Below, piece by piece: positions 52,402 through 62,300 of a stretch of 64,000 nt of DNA. Below the pieces are notes generated by a model. That model saw only the letters and a program-made list of their open reading frames with translations. It did no database searches and was not told the origin of the DNA. Source of the stretch: an uncultured bacterium (GTDB lineage: Bacteria; Planctomycetota; Uabimicrobiia; Uabimicrobiales; JABWCH01); NCBI GenBank assembly GCA_938003875.1, contig CALKWO010000215.1, positions 39,110 to 103,109 of the forward strand. Reading direction: 5' to 3'. Position 1 is the first letter of the stretch, and each line of letters opens with the position of its first letter. The translations under genes were made by a program, and so were the position numbers.

Positions 52402-53754
52402 ATGCGTTACGCCACAATTAATTTTACCCCTCTTCTGGATCTTTTGTTTATTTTATTTTATATTGTCTTAAGTGAAAAATCAGCAGAGATGATAAAAAGG
52501 ATAGAGATAGAGAAAACAATACAAAAGCGTCTCGAAAAAGAAAAACAATCTCTGTCTGAAGAAAAAGAAAACCTGGAAAAACTTATAGAAAAATTAAAAC
52601 AGGAAGCAGAAAAGCAGACTTTGGTATTACTGCTTTTAGACCAAAAAGAAAAAGAGCTGGAAAAAGAACTCAACAAACTTTTGCAAGAAAAAAAATTGCA
52701 AGAAGATAAAGTAAAAGAGCTACTTTTGCAACAGGATATTTTATCCAAAGCAAAAGTAGAGGCTCAAAAAGAAACAGCGATTCTGGCTCAGGCACAAAAA
52801 GATTTACAAAAAGCTTTTGCAATGCTTCAAGAAAAAAATAAAATATTACAAAAAGAAAAAGAAGATCTCTTAAAAAATCAGAAACAGTTGGAAGAAAAAA
52901 TACAATTTCTAATGGCAAAGATCCATGCTTTAGAAAAAGATAAACAAGTACTCACTGTAGAGAAAAACGACCAGGAAAAGGAGGCATTGGTTTTAAAAGA
53001 ATTTGTTCTCAAAAATAAGGAGCTTACAGAACAAACCCAAGCCCTGGAGTTTAAGCTGACAGGCCTGATAGAAGAAAAGAAAAAATGGGTTGAAGAGAAG
53101 TCTTATTGGGAACAAAAAAACAATGAATTTCAGACACTAAGTGATAGATGGAAAGAAGAAAAAAATGCCTTAAGCCAGGAAATACTTGGCTATCAAAATG
53201 AAATAGCTAGCGTAAAAGAAAAAAATTCTACTCTGTTGCAGCATACAAAGAATTTAGAAGAAGAAATACAAAAATTAAAAGAAATATTGACGGATCAAAA
53301 AAGACGCTCTGAGGAAGAACTGAAAAAGCAAATTTCCATGAACGCAGCTTTAGAGCAAAACACACAATCTTTGCAAAAGCAATTGGGAGAAATCCGAGAT
53401 CAGCAAGAGAAATTTCAAAAATCGTTTCATGGACAAGAAATTCATAAGACGTTTTTAAAATCAGAAATTCTTACTATTAACTTTAGTGTTTATGAGATAG
53501 TTCTGGATTCCAGCGATCAGGTATTGATCCGTAAATCAGGAGATATTGCTGATCTAAGGCCCTATACTATAAAGAAAAAAAACCAGTTTGACGAGTACTT
53601 TGATAAAATGGTACCCAAGTCTGTTCTCTATGATTCTAGCAAAACCATTTTTATGATTATCAAAAAACCCAAATCCAGTTTCTGGCAAGAAATCTATGTT
53701 AAAGAAAAGCTCCAATCCATAAAAGCACTATATGGCGTATACGAATACCCTTAG
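52402..53754 (+). CDS. ExbD/TolR-like protein with a very long coiled coil
   Basis: 450 residues. The N-terminus INFTPLLDLLFILFYIVL has the ExbD/TolR-type pattern, with Asp in the membrane helix where the proton-carrying aspartate lies. About 310 residues of heptad-rich Glu/Lys/Gln coiled coil follow (~30-340). The C-terminal ~110 residues are a small compact domain (ILTINFSVYEIVLD to KALYGVYEYP). Known ExbD proteins are ~140 residues, so the coil is exceptional. Together with the previous gene it forms a likely proton-driven pair. A promoter and a new kinase gene follow. No TonB is present nearby. Confidence 0.8.
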   Translation: MRYATINFTPLLDLLFILFYIVLSEKSAEMIKRIEIEKTIQKRLEKEKQSLSEEKENLEKLIEKLKQEAEKQTLVLLLLDQKEKELEKELNKLLQEKKLQEDKVKELLLQQDILSKAKVEAQKETAILAQAQKDLQKAFAMLQEKNKILQKEKEDLLKNQKQLEEKIQFLMAKIHALEKDKQVLTVEKNDQEKEALVLKEFVLKNKELTEQTQALEFKLTGLIEEKKKWVEEKSYWEQKNNEFQTLSDRWKEEKNALSQEILGYQNEIASVKEKNSTLLQHTKNLEEEIQKLKEILTDQKRRSEEELKKQISMNAALEQNTQSLQKQLGEIRDQQEKFQKSFHGQEIHKTFLKSEILTINFSVYEIVLDSSDQVLIRKSGDIADLRPYTIKKKNQFDEYFDKMVPKSVLYDSSKTIFMIIKKPKSSFWQEIYVKEKLQSIKALYGVYEYP

Positions 53755-53782
53755 TTTTTATCTACTTTGAAATCTTTTTTTA

Positions 53783-53811
53783 TTGACGTTATGGTACACT
53801 TTAGGTAACAT
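53783..53811 (+). promoter_or_regulatory. Sigma-70-like promoter
   Basis: TTGACG (53783-53788), a 17-base spacer and TAACAT (53806-53811), 51 bases before the next kinase gene. It separates that kinase from the kinase-peptidase operon. Confidence 0.55.
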
Positions 53812-53862
53812 TACAGTATTCATAAAAAATGTTTTAGGAAAAACGATTTTGAGGAAAATTTC

Positions 53863-55575
53863 ATGCGAGAATCTCGTAGCCAATCTCCTGACATCAATGA
53901 TCATAAATGGCATCCACCTGGCCAGTTCAAAAACTATGCATTAGAAAAAGAAATAGATGGCGGCGGAATGGGGATTGTCTATAAAGCAAGAACTATAAAC
54001 GACCAAAAACCTGTAGCTATAAAATTTTTGCTAGATAGTAGCCAATATAAACGCTTTCGTCGAGAAATTGATGCTGGACAATGCCTGCAACATCCTAACT
54101 TCGTAAGATTTCATGATACTGGCGAAGTAGACGACCATTTTTATATTGTAATGGATTTTATCGAAGGGCAGCCTCTCAAAAAATATATGGAGAGGGTTAA
54201 TCTAAGCACAGAAAGAAGACTGGAAATATTCTATACAATCGTTTCTGCAGTAGGCTATGCGCATAGCCTTGGGCTTATCCATCGTGATTTAAAACCAGGA
54301 AATATTCTAATCAACCAAAAGGAAGAGCCTATTATCTTGGATTTTGGCCTTGCCAAATATATTAAGCAGCAAGACGATGTAACCGCATTGACCATAGAAG
54401 GCCAGATTCTAGGCACGCCAGGATATATGGCCCCTGAGCAGGCAAGAGGCGAAGTAGAGAGCCAGGATGAAAGAACAGACGTATTCTGCTTAGGAATAAT
54501 ACTTTATGAAATGCTTTCTGCGCGTAATCCTTTTGATGGCTCTAACTTTTTGGAAGTATGCTATAATATTGCCCATAAATCTCCTGCTCCTATCGAGCAA
54601 TTCGTGCCAGGCATTCCTGCAAAATTAGCTTATATCATAAATAAAGCACTCGCTCGCAATCAGGACTTTCGTTATCAAAATGCACAAGAGTTTGCACAAG
54701 ATCTTTATGCTTTTTTGACCATGAGGCAAAAGGGAAAGCCTATGGCCAATGTTTCCTATGCCCAGGACGATTCCTTTTCCGCAGAAGCAGATACAGTGCC
54801 TCCTATAGCTCCGATGCCCGATCAATATCCTGTTTATGGTAATCCCAAGCTAAAAGGGGAGCGAATAGTCAAACAAAATATTCTATCTACAGGCCAGGTG
54901 CCTCCCACACCTCCTGGAGCGAATAAAGTTACAGAGAGAATCAAAAAAATTCTATGCAGCTATTGTGAGACTCTGAACTCGCCCTTAAATGAAAGATGCG
55001 AAGAATGTGGCCAAAGCTTGAAGCCCAACACCGAGGAAAGCTATCCATCCGCAAAACAAGAAAAAATCGCAGCTCCCAATTTGGGCTATATAGCTCCTAA
55101 AGAACCACAAAAAGCCAAAGTCACTCAGCCAAGGCCTAATGTCGCTTATGCAAGGCCTTTGCCTCCCAAGGTGCCAGTGCCAGTAAAAAATCCAAGGCCT
55201 ATACCATTAGAAAAGAAAGAAGAAAAAAGAGAAGAAAAAAAGGATGAGCATTGTACACTATATTCTATATTAGGCGCAATAGGAATGGGAATCTCTTTGT
55301 ACCCATCCCAAAGAGAGCTAAATGCTCCCCTCTATGCCAGTGGCTTAGATGTACTCTTAGGTAGCCTTGCGGGATTTTTGTTAGGAAAGTATGCTAAAAA
55401 TGGTATATATGGCAGCATTTTTTTAGGCATCTTTGCAGCAATAAGCTTTTTAATAAAATATTTATTGCAATTTTTTTCAAAGCCTTCTCATGGAGAACCC
55501 GCTTTGGAAATTTTTCAAGGTTTATTGCTAGCCTGCCTTCTTGGCTTTATACTAGGCCTGTTCAAAAAGAGCTAA
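53863..55575 (+). CDS. Ser/Thr kinase with zinc ribbon and C-terminal membrane helices
   Basis: 570 residues. The kinase domain is ~25-290 (DGGGMGIVYKA, VAIKFL, HRDLKPGNI, DFGLAKY, MAPEQA). A Pro-rich linker leads to a zinc ribbon at ~365-385 (CSYCETLN, CEECGQSL), then another Pro-rich stretch and a basic/acidic segment. The C-terminal ~110 residues hold three or four membrane helices (ILGAIGMGISLY, LLGSLAGFLLGKY, SIFLGIFAAISFLI, LLLACLLGFILGL). A GAGGAAAA site precedes the ATG and a promoter is seen at 53783. A large hairpin follows the gene. Confidence 0.92.
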   Translation: MRESRSQSPDINDHKWHPPGQFKNYALEKEIDGGGMGIVYKARTINDQKPVAIKFLLDSSQYKRFRREIDAGQCLQHPNFVRFHDTGEVDDHFYIVMDFIEGQPLKKYMERVNLSTERRLEIFYTIVSAVGYAHSLGLIHRDLKPGNILINQKEEPIILDFGLAKYIKQQDDVTALTIEGQILGTPGYMAPEQARGEVESQDERTDVFCLGIILYEMLSARNPFDGSNFLEVCYNIAHKSPAPIEQFVPGIPAKLAYIINKALARNQDFRYQNAQEFAQDLYAFLTMRQKGKPMANVSYAQDDSFSAEADTVPPIAPMPDQYPVYGNPKLKGERIVKQNILSTGQVPPTPPGANKVTERIKKILCSYCETLNSPLNERCEECGQSLKPNTEESYPSAKQEKIAAPNLGYIAPKEPQKAKVTQPRPNVAYARPLPPKVPVPVKNPRPIPLEKKEEKREEKKDEHCTLYSILGAIGMGISLYPSQRELNAPLYASGLDVLLGSLAGFLLGKYAKNGIYGSIFLGIFAAISFLIKYLLQFFSKPSHGEPALEIFQGLLLACLLGFILGLFKKS

Positions 55576-55593
55576 TACAAATTAAGAATCAGG

Positions 55594-55656
55594 ATTAAAT
55601 AACTTACCCATTACTAATTATTTTATATTGAATTTTAAATGGGGAAGTTATTTAAT
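55594..55656. repeat. Long inverted repeat (transcript-end hairpin?)
   Basis: ATTAAATAACTTACCCATT pairs with AATGGGGAAGTTATTTAAT, 18 of 19 positions, with a ~25-base loop. It is 19 bp after the kinase gene. There is no U tract, so termination is only likely. Confidence 0.6.
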
Positions 55657-55717
55657 TCTCGTTACTTAATGGCGATGTCAATTTTTATCTTTATTCATTT
55701 TTTAAAAAGGGGAAAAA

Positions 55718-56470
55718 ATGAAAAATTTTATAATATTTCTTTTATTTTTTTTTCCTATAATAAGTTATGCTGAGAAGGTGATATGGTCTGATAATTTCAC
55801 TACAAACACTTTGGATCAATACGCTGCTCTTGGTATTTACTATGCTACAGATCGTCCCATTTCTGGTTGGAGCATTTCTGATGGAAAGCTTCATAGTAGT
55901 TTCGGCTTAGTAGGCATGCTAGGATTTAAAGATGCTCAAGGACAAATCATGCAAACACCCGATCATTTCAGCATATCCTATTCTTATATGCCTACGTATC
56001 CTGAAACACAAGCACCCTACAATCAAGACCACCCAGGAATTGTTTTAAATCGAACTTCAAGCGTAGCAAAGGAATTATATTTGAGACCCCATTCTAATCA
56101 GGTGGTAGGATCCTATACTACGAATAACAATTTTTACTACACTACTGTAAAATCAACAAGCGGTTTATCCGTACACAGTTCTTATGATCTTTTTTTTGAG
56201 GTCGATTTTCTAAGCCTTACAGCAAAAATAATTGTAAAAAGTCTTGGCGGGGCCAATTTGATCCATACGGCAACTTTGACTGGCACAGAATTTACCAATG
56301 TTTTTGGCACTAGTAATGCAGGGGGAATTTTTGGTCTCATGGCAACGGATACAGATGGTGCAAGCTATGATAATCTAGTCGTTATAGATTATACTATCGT
56401 GCCTGAGCCAGGAAGTATTTATCTGGTGCTAGGAATGCTAGTTTGCTTTATATTCTTCACCAGAAAATGA
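55718..56470 (+). CDS. Exported PEP-CTERM protein 1
   Basis: 250 residues. A signal peptide (MKNFIIFLLFFFPIISYA) is followed by a beta-rich domain (WSISDGKLHSSFG, later AKIIVKSLGG and SYDNLVVIDY), which resembles a LamG-like or discoidin-like sheet; the function is unknown. The C-terminus ends VPEPG, a membrane helix and a basic tail (FTRK), the PEP-CTERM signal handled by exosortase. First of three such genes in a row. Exosortase is not in the window. Confidence 0.88.
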   Translation: MKNFIIFLLFFFPIISYAEKVIWSDNFTTNTLDQYAALGIYYATDRPISGWSISDGKLHSSFGLVGMLGFKDAQGQIMQTPDHFSISYSYMPTYPETQAPYNQDHPGIVLNRTSSVAKELYLRPHSNQVVGSYTTNNNFYYTTVKSTSGLSVHSSYDLFFEVDFLSLTAKIIVKSLGGANLIHTATLTGTEFTNVFGTSNAGGIFGLMATDTDGASYDNLVVIDYTIVPEPGSIYLVLGMLVCFIFFTRK

Positions 56471-56513
56471 ATATTTGAGCATTCCCATTATGGCTTTGCT
56501 TAAGGAATTGCTT

Positions 56514-57224
56514 ATGAAAAAATGGATAGTTCTATTATGTTACATTCTATTTTGCACAATAGAAACAATCTCTGCAACAGTTTTATTATTCGATGGACTA
56601 GGAGTTGACCGACTATTGCCTGGCACTGTATATGAAGGCACTTACCCAAGAGATCCAAACAACAGCAGTTTGGATGATACTTATGGTAGCCGAATCGGAG
56701 ATACAAGCAATATAAGCGTTACCTGGAAATGGAACAACGACTTGCCAGGAGAATTCCAGGATCATTGGTTGGTTTATAACACGTATGCTTTTTTTACTCC
56801 TAATGAAGAATATGGAGATGCAGGAGGCAGTGGAGTATCAGGAACAAGACCAGAACCTATTCTTTTTACAGCAGATACAGGATATGCTGTAAGACTAAAT
56901 AGTATTGATTTAGCAACAACTGTAGCAAGCGGACGAATCAAAGTTTTTGCTAAGGTGGACGATGCTTCTAGCCTTTTATTGTATGATAGTGGAATATTGA
57001 ATTCCACAAATTTTTTTACTGTCGATCTTAGTGGCGTAAATATCGGACGATCTATATCTTTAGGGTTTGAATTTTACACATCGGCAGGCTTACAATCGAA
57101 TACTGCCCTAATAGACAATGTGTCGTTTTCTCAAGTGAACACCATTCCTGAACCAATGACTTTCTTTTTCGTCGGCATTAGTTTTTTCTACATCCTATCT
57201 ATTTACAGGAGACGAAATTTATGA
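56514..57224 (+). CDS. Exported PEP-CTERM protein 2
   Basis: 236 residues, starting at ATG 56514 with AAGGAA upstream and a signal peptide (KKWIVLLCYILFCTIETISA). A beta-rich middle with DGLGVDRLLPG, SRIGDTSNISVTWKWNN and VDLSGVNIGRSISLGFEF is followed by IPEP, a membrane helix and an RRRN tail, the PEP-CTERM signal. The stop overlaps the start of the next gene (ATGA), so the two are translationally coupled. A longer frame from 56475 is less likely. Confidence 0.88.
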   Translation: MKKWIVLLCYILFCTIETISATVLLFDGLGVDRLLPGTVYEGTYPRDPNNSSLDDTYGSRIGDTSNISVTWKWNNDLPGEFQDHWLVYNTYAFFTPNEEYGDAGGSGVSGTRPEPILFTADTGYAVRLNSIDLATTVASGRIKVFAKVDDASSLLLYDSGILNSTNFFTVDLSGVNIGRSISLGFEFYTSAGLQSNTALIDNVSFSQVNTIPEPMTFFFVGISFFYILSIYRRRNL

Positions 57225-58012
57225 AAGCACAACTATTTTTTGTTTTATTTATACTAGGAATGGCCTCGCTATCCGCCTTGTCTCTTACTGATGGATTGGT
57301 CGCATATTGGGCAGGAGAAGGTAATGGCTCAGATGCAAGCGGAAATGGATATTCGCTTACTGCCCTAAATGGAGGGACTTATGGTGAAGGGAAATATGGG
57401 CAGGCATTCCAGTTAGACGGAAGCGACGACCGTTGGGAAGGATCTCCTGATGGCACTAACTCTGCTTTTGATTTTCAAAAGCAGTTCACCCTGGCTGCCT
57501 GGGTGAAAGTAGATCAGATTACAGGCAATTTGAGCCATGCTCCTGTTATTTGCAAATGGGGACAGACTGGCTATGGCACTGCCAACTATGGATTGAATAT
57601 TATGAAAGATACTAAAAAAGTATGGTTCATTGCTTCTTCCACAGGAACTAATGTTATAGAGGTTACTTCAACCACAGCACTTTCTTCTTCATCCTTTTAT
57701 CATATTGCAGGTGTTTATGATGGCACTGCTTTAAGAGTTTATGTAAATGGAGTTCTTGAGGCTAGTACACCCTTTACTTCTAACCTACCACAGAATAATG
57801 TTCCCATGCTTCTCGGTGGGTACAATTATAGTTTTACTGGCTATACAGGCCAGATTAAAGGACTTGTCGATGAAGTTGCTGTATACAATCGTGCTCTTTC
57901 TGGTTCAGAAATTATAAGCCTCTCTGCAGGTATTTCCGTTCCAGAGCCAACAAGTCTATTCCTGATAATTTTTACACTATTTTTTGCCATTAAAACCAAC
58001 AAAAAAAAATAG
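57221..58012 (+). CDS. Exported LamG-domain PEP-CTERM protein 3
   Basis: 263 residues with a signal peptide and a clear LamG/concanavalin domain (~25-225: LVAYWAGEGNGSDASGNG, then QFTLAAWVKVDQ, YGLNIM, FYHIAGVYDGTALRVYVNGV and DEVAVYNRALSGSEI). Such domains bind glycans or proteins. It ends VPEPTS, a membrane helix and KTNKKK, the PEP-CTERM signal. Its ATG overlaps the preceding stop by four bases. Likely an extracellular matrix or surface protein. A terminator hairpin follows. Confidence 0.92.
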   Translation: MKAQLFFVLFILGMASLSALSLTDGLVAYWAGEGNGSDASGNGYSLTALNGGTYGEGKYGQAFQLDGSDDRWEGSPDGTNSAFDFQKQFTLAAWVKVDQITGNLSHAPVICKWGQTGYGTANYGLNIMKDTKKVWFIASSTGTNVIEVTSTTALSSSSFYHIAGVYDGTALRVYVNGVLEASTPFTSNLPQNNVPMLLGGYNYSFTGYTGQIKGLVDEVAVYNRALSGSEIISLSAGISVPEPTSLFLIIFTLFFAIKTNKKK

Positions 58013-58048
58013 GCGGCTGACTTTTAAAACTTTTCAATCGCGAATATA

Positions 58049-58103
58049 ATACGTGTTAGCCTAGAGCATAAAGCAATTTAGGTTAACACGTATTTTTATT
58101 TTA
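58049..58103 (+). terminator. Rho-independent terminator after the PEP-CTERM trio
   Basis: ATACGTGTTAGCCTA pairs with TAGGTTAACACGTAT (one G-T), then TTTTTATTTT. It ends 12 bp before the cinA start and overlaps a TATAAT at 58045-58050. Confidence 0.85.
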
Positions 58104-58114
58104 GAGGTAGATAG

Positions 58115-59320
58115 ATGCTAATAGAAATTCTTAGTGTTGGAGATGAGCTATTGCAGGGAAAGATCGTTAATAGCAATGCTTCTTTTCTTTGCAAAGAGCT
58201 TACAAAAGAAGGCTTTTCAGTAGTTCAGATCAGCACGGTGGGCGATACAGTAGAAAAAATCGTAGAAGCATTGCACCTGGCAACCCAAAGAGCTAAAATC
58301 GTGATTGTGACAGGCGGTTTAGGCCCAACCAATGATGATGTTACCTGCGAGGCAATATGCCAGTTTCTTAATGTGAAAACAGTACTCCATCCACCGTCTT
58401 TAGAAAACATGCAAAAGCGTTTTGAGGGCAGAGGTCTAACTATGCCTTCCAGCAATGTAAAGCAGGCTATGCTTCCCGAAGGTTGCTCTGTTTTAGCTAA
58501 TTTGCATGGCACAGCACCTGGTTTTTGCTGCGCAAAAGAAGAATGCTACTTATATGCCATGCCAGGAGTGCCCCATGAAATGAAAGCGATGTTTTATAAT
58601 TTCGTTCTTCCAGAAATCATAGCCACGTATAATCCTAAGCCCTGTATTTCCTTACAATATAGAACTACAGGAATCAGTGAATCTTTACTATACAATAAGC
58701 TTTCTTGCATGGACTGGATTACGCCACAAGCCCGTGTTTCTTTTCTTCCAGGAGGTTATGGTGTTGATGTGGAAATACAACTGCCTCACGATTTTCCGAA
58801 GGATCAGATAGAAGCTATCCAGAAACGAATGAAAGTTATCGATGATTTTGTATATAGCAACACAAGAGAAGATTTAGAGGAAAGAGTTGCTCAGGTGATT
58901 ATGGCTCAAGGTAAAACCATAGCCATAGCAGAATCCTCTACAGGAGGTTTGCTACTTCACCGCTTGAGTAGCATTCCTGGAAGCGAAAAATTTTTAAAAC
59001 AGGGTGTTGTTGTTTGTAACGAAAAAGAGGCAATTCTGTCTTTGGGTGTATCTCTTTCTACCCTGGAAAAATATGGAACAGTGAGCAAAGAATGCGTTCG
59101 CGAAATGGCATACCAGATTCGCTTAAAAGCAGACACAGATATAGCACTGGCGACAGCAGGAATTCCTAAAGGCGTAGCCTATGCTGCATTCCTGGATGAA
59201 AAAAAATGCGAGGTAGAAAAATCCATTTTTCCTGATGCCCTTGCCCTGCATAAAGAAAGAAATGCCCAAATGGCACTACGCCTGTTATGGAAAAATCTTA
59301 CATTCAGAATAAGAGCCTAG
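58115..59320 (+). CDS. cinA: CinA-family protein, C-terminal amidase motif altered
   Basis: 401 residues. The N-terminal domain (~1-170) is the MoCF-like COG1058 fold with GDELLQGKIVNSNA and TGGLGPTNDD. The C-terminal ~160 residues are the PncC-like amidase domain, which in other bacteria removes the amide from nicotinamide mononucleotide. AESSTGG keeps the catalytic-type serine (usually AESCTGG). The usual TGIAGPGG stretch, however, is reduced to ATAGIPKG and a following segment is missing, so the amidase may be weak or lost. AGAGGT precedes the ATG and a terminator lies immediately upstream. A kinase gene starts two bases after its stop. Confidence 0.93.
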   Translation: MLIEILSVGDELLQGKIVNSNASFLCKELTKEGFSVVQISTVGDTVEKIVEALHLATQRAKIVIVTGGLGPTNDDVTCEAICQFLNVKTVLHPPSLENMQKRFEGRGLTMPSSNVKQAMLPEGCSVLANLHGTAPGFCCAKEECYLYAMPGVPHEMKAMFYNFVLPEIIATYNPKPCISLQYRTTGISESLLYNKLSCMDWITPQARVSFLPGGYGVDVEIQLPHDFPKDQIEAIQKRMKVIDDFVYSNTREDLEERVAQVIMAQGKTIAIAESSTGGLLLHRLSSIPGSEKFLKQGVVVCNEKEAILSLGVSLSTLEKYGTVSKECVREMAYQIRLKADTDIALATAGIPKGVAYAAFLDEKKCEVEKSIFPDALALHKERNAQMALRLLWKNLTFRIRA

Positions 59321-59321
59321 C

Positions 59322-62300
59322 ATGGAAATTTATACATCTGTGGGTAACTATGAAATCATAGAAAAGATTGGTGTGGGAGGAATGGGCGCAGTATATAAAG
59401 CAAAAGATACAAAGCTCTCTCGCTTTGTTGCTATTAAAATTATCCACAAAAATTTGTTTTCTTCTGCTTCTATGAAGCGATTTAGAAGAGAGATGGAAAT
59501 TTCTGCCCAACTGGATCATCCCAATATTGTCCACATCTATCATGTTGAAGAAAAAGGAGATATGCCTTTCATCGTGATGGAATATATTAGAGGCAAATCT
59601 TTTTTAGAATATATTCAAGACAATAGCATTCCTCTCGAAAAAAAGCTTGTTTTATTACAAAAGGCAGCCTATGCTTTGCACTATGCTCATAAGAACAACA
59701 TTGTCCATCGTGATGTAAAGCCTGGAAATATTATGATTCGGGATGACAATGAACCTGTTGTAATGGACTTTGGCATTGCGAAAAGCACAGAGGTCACTGA
59801 CCATTCTATTACAAAAAGTGGTGAGGTTATAGGGACTCCACAATATATGTCTCCAGAGCAGGCTATAGGCGTGAGAAGATATATAGACTATAAGAGTGAT
59901 ATTTATGCTTTAGGTGCTATTCTATACCATATTCTGACAGGACATACAGTAGTAGAAGGCGATAGTTTTTTTCAATTGATTTACTCCATCACAGAAGAAA
60001 AAACGGTTCCGATTTCTTCCTGGAATCCTGATGTTCCTAAGCCACTTTCCGATATATGCTATAAGGCCATAGAGAAAGACAAAGATTTGCGATATGCAAG
60101 TGCTAAGAATTTTGGGGATGATCTGGAAAAATATCTAAAAAAAAGACGAACATCAGCCCATGGATTCGAAGGGAAAAAGAAACTGAAAAACTACACTCGA
60201 TATTTGGCAGGACTTTGCATTCTTATATCCTTGCTATTTTTTGCGAAATGGGCTGGTAATATCTATAACCAGCGCAAAATCGAGCAAGATATAATTCCCG
60301 TCCCAAAAACGAGCAAGGAAAACATCCAGGAAGCAGATTTTATCGGGGATTCCAAAACAATTCTAAAAATTGCCTCATCCATAAAACCAAGATTTTTTTC
60401 AGCAGAAATAGACTGGATCATAGGTCAGGCATATTATGAATCTAAGGATTTTGATAATGCACTGCTATTTTTAGAAAATCTTTCTGGGCTTCCTGAAAAA
60501 GAAAACCAGCAAAGGCAATTTTGCTTAGGGATGATTTTTTTCGAGAAGGAAGAATTTTTTAAAGCACAGGAAAAATTCCAAAAATTGATGCAAGTCCCAA
60601 GCAGCTCTCTTTACCCAAAAAGTTATCTATACTTTTGTATCTGTTTTTTAAAGAATAAAACCTCCTTATCCAAGGAAAATCTAATATTTTATGCAGAGAT
60701 ATTGGAAAAAAATAGACAATCTTTAGAGCAAGAGTATAGCCTGCTGTATAAAGAAACCCTGGCTTCCCTATACCTTGAACTTTTCCGAAAACAAGGTGAT
60801 TCCATAACAGTAAGCAAAAATAGCGACATAGTCTTAGCTTTAATGAAACAGTGCATAGAGGAAGATCCATTGAATGCCAGGTATTACCAGTTGCTTAGCG
60901 AAGCCTGCTTCTTTAAGAGAAACTACGAAGAGGCTTCTAAAAACATCCATCTCGCAGCCCAAATACAACCTTCTGATATAAATATTTTAGCAGACCAATG
61001 GAAATATCTGTCGTATTTCATAGATGTAAAAAGCAACATTTTTTACCAAATTCTACAACAACTGAACTATATTTTTAAGCCTAAGATAGACATTTTTGAA
61101 GAACATACCAGAAAGCTTAGAGAGCATTGCAACGAAATCTGCAAAAAAAGAAAGATTCCCTTAGAAAAGCTGGAAAAATTTTACAATAACCTTTTTAGCA
61201 ACAATTTAGCATCACAGCGGATCACCAAAGATGCTTTGCTTTCTGTATCTCCCCTTCACAAAGTATCCGAAGCATTAGAAAAAAAACTACTTTCAGAAGA
61301 CGATCCTAAAAAACAAGATATACTAAAAGATTTTTTGCTGGAAATAAAAAAAGAAAGAGAGAAAGAAACAAAAGCTTTATGTATGAAAAGGCTCAGCAAT
61401 CTTACTCTCCATAAAAAGGTTCCAGAAATCGTATTGCAATACTTTGAAGGAGAGACAGAAAGAAAAATCTTGCAGGAAATTTTTGAGGATACCCAGGGAA
61501 ATTTTCTGGAGCAATTCCTCCCCAATTTACAGGGAAAAAATATCTCTGAAATGAAAGAACTTTGGATATTTATGAGATTTTTGGCTATTAAGGTGCTTGC
61601 TCATAGCCAAAATAGATTTGTAAGAGAATTTTTATTGACCTGTCTGGAAAAAAAATATCTGTCTTATGATATAATAACAAAAGTACTTTTCACAAAAGCA
61701 CTTAAAGAAACAGATATGATCTATTGGAAACAAGAGCATAGAAAATCTTTACAAGAAAATATAAGCGATTTTTTCTTAAAACCAGAAAAAAGACCTGATG
61801 AATTTTTTAAAGTCCTCATAGCAGAGATTCTTATATCCTCACATACTGAAAATATAAATCTTCTAAAAAACTTGTTCTCTCAGGCTACTTTAAAAGAAAA
61901 GCTCTATATACTTACGTTGCTAAAAAGAGATGGAAATATGCCATTTTACGATGAATTGCATGACATTATAAAACAAGGATATAACTCTAGCAATGCATGC
62001 ACGAAGGCACTCAGCCTAAAGAATTTAGATTTTTTCTATTTTCCATCCAGATTACCTCGTTTTGAAAAAAAAATTATAGACTATATTTCAGATGCAATGA
62101 AGGATAAAGATTCTCTTGTTCAGCATACAGCCATTGAAATGTTTATTGAATTTAAAGCAATTTTTGGAAAGCTGGATGAGAAAAAGCAAAAAATTTATGT
62201 TGATATACTAAAAGAATTGCTAAACGACAAACTTTATTCACTAGAGGTTTCACGGGCTAGCCTTACCGCTTTGACCATAATGGGAGATTCTTGTGTAATA

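Noticed and set aside
51707..53754. A plain Zorya ZorAB pair
   Set aside because: The two genes are stator-like, but the long coil is on the ExbD-like subunit, no OmpA domain is seen in the second gene, and no ZorC/D/E follow.
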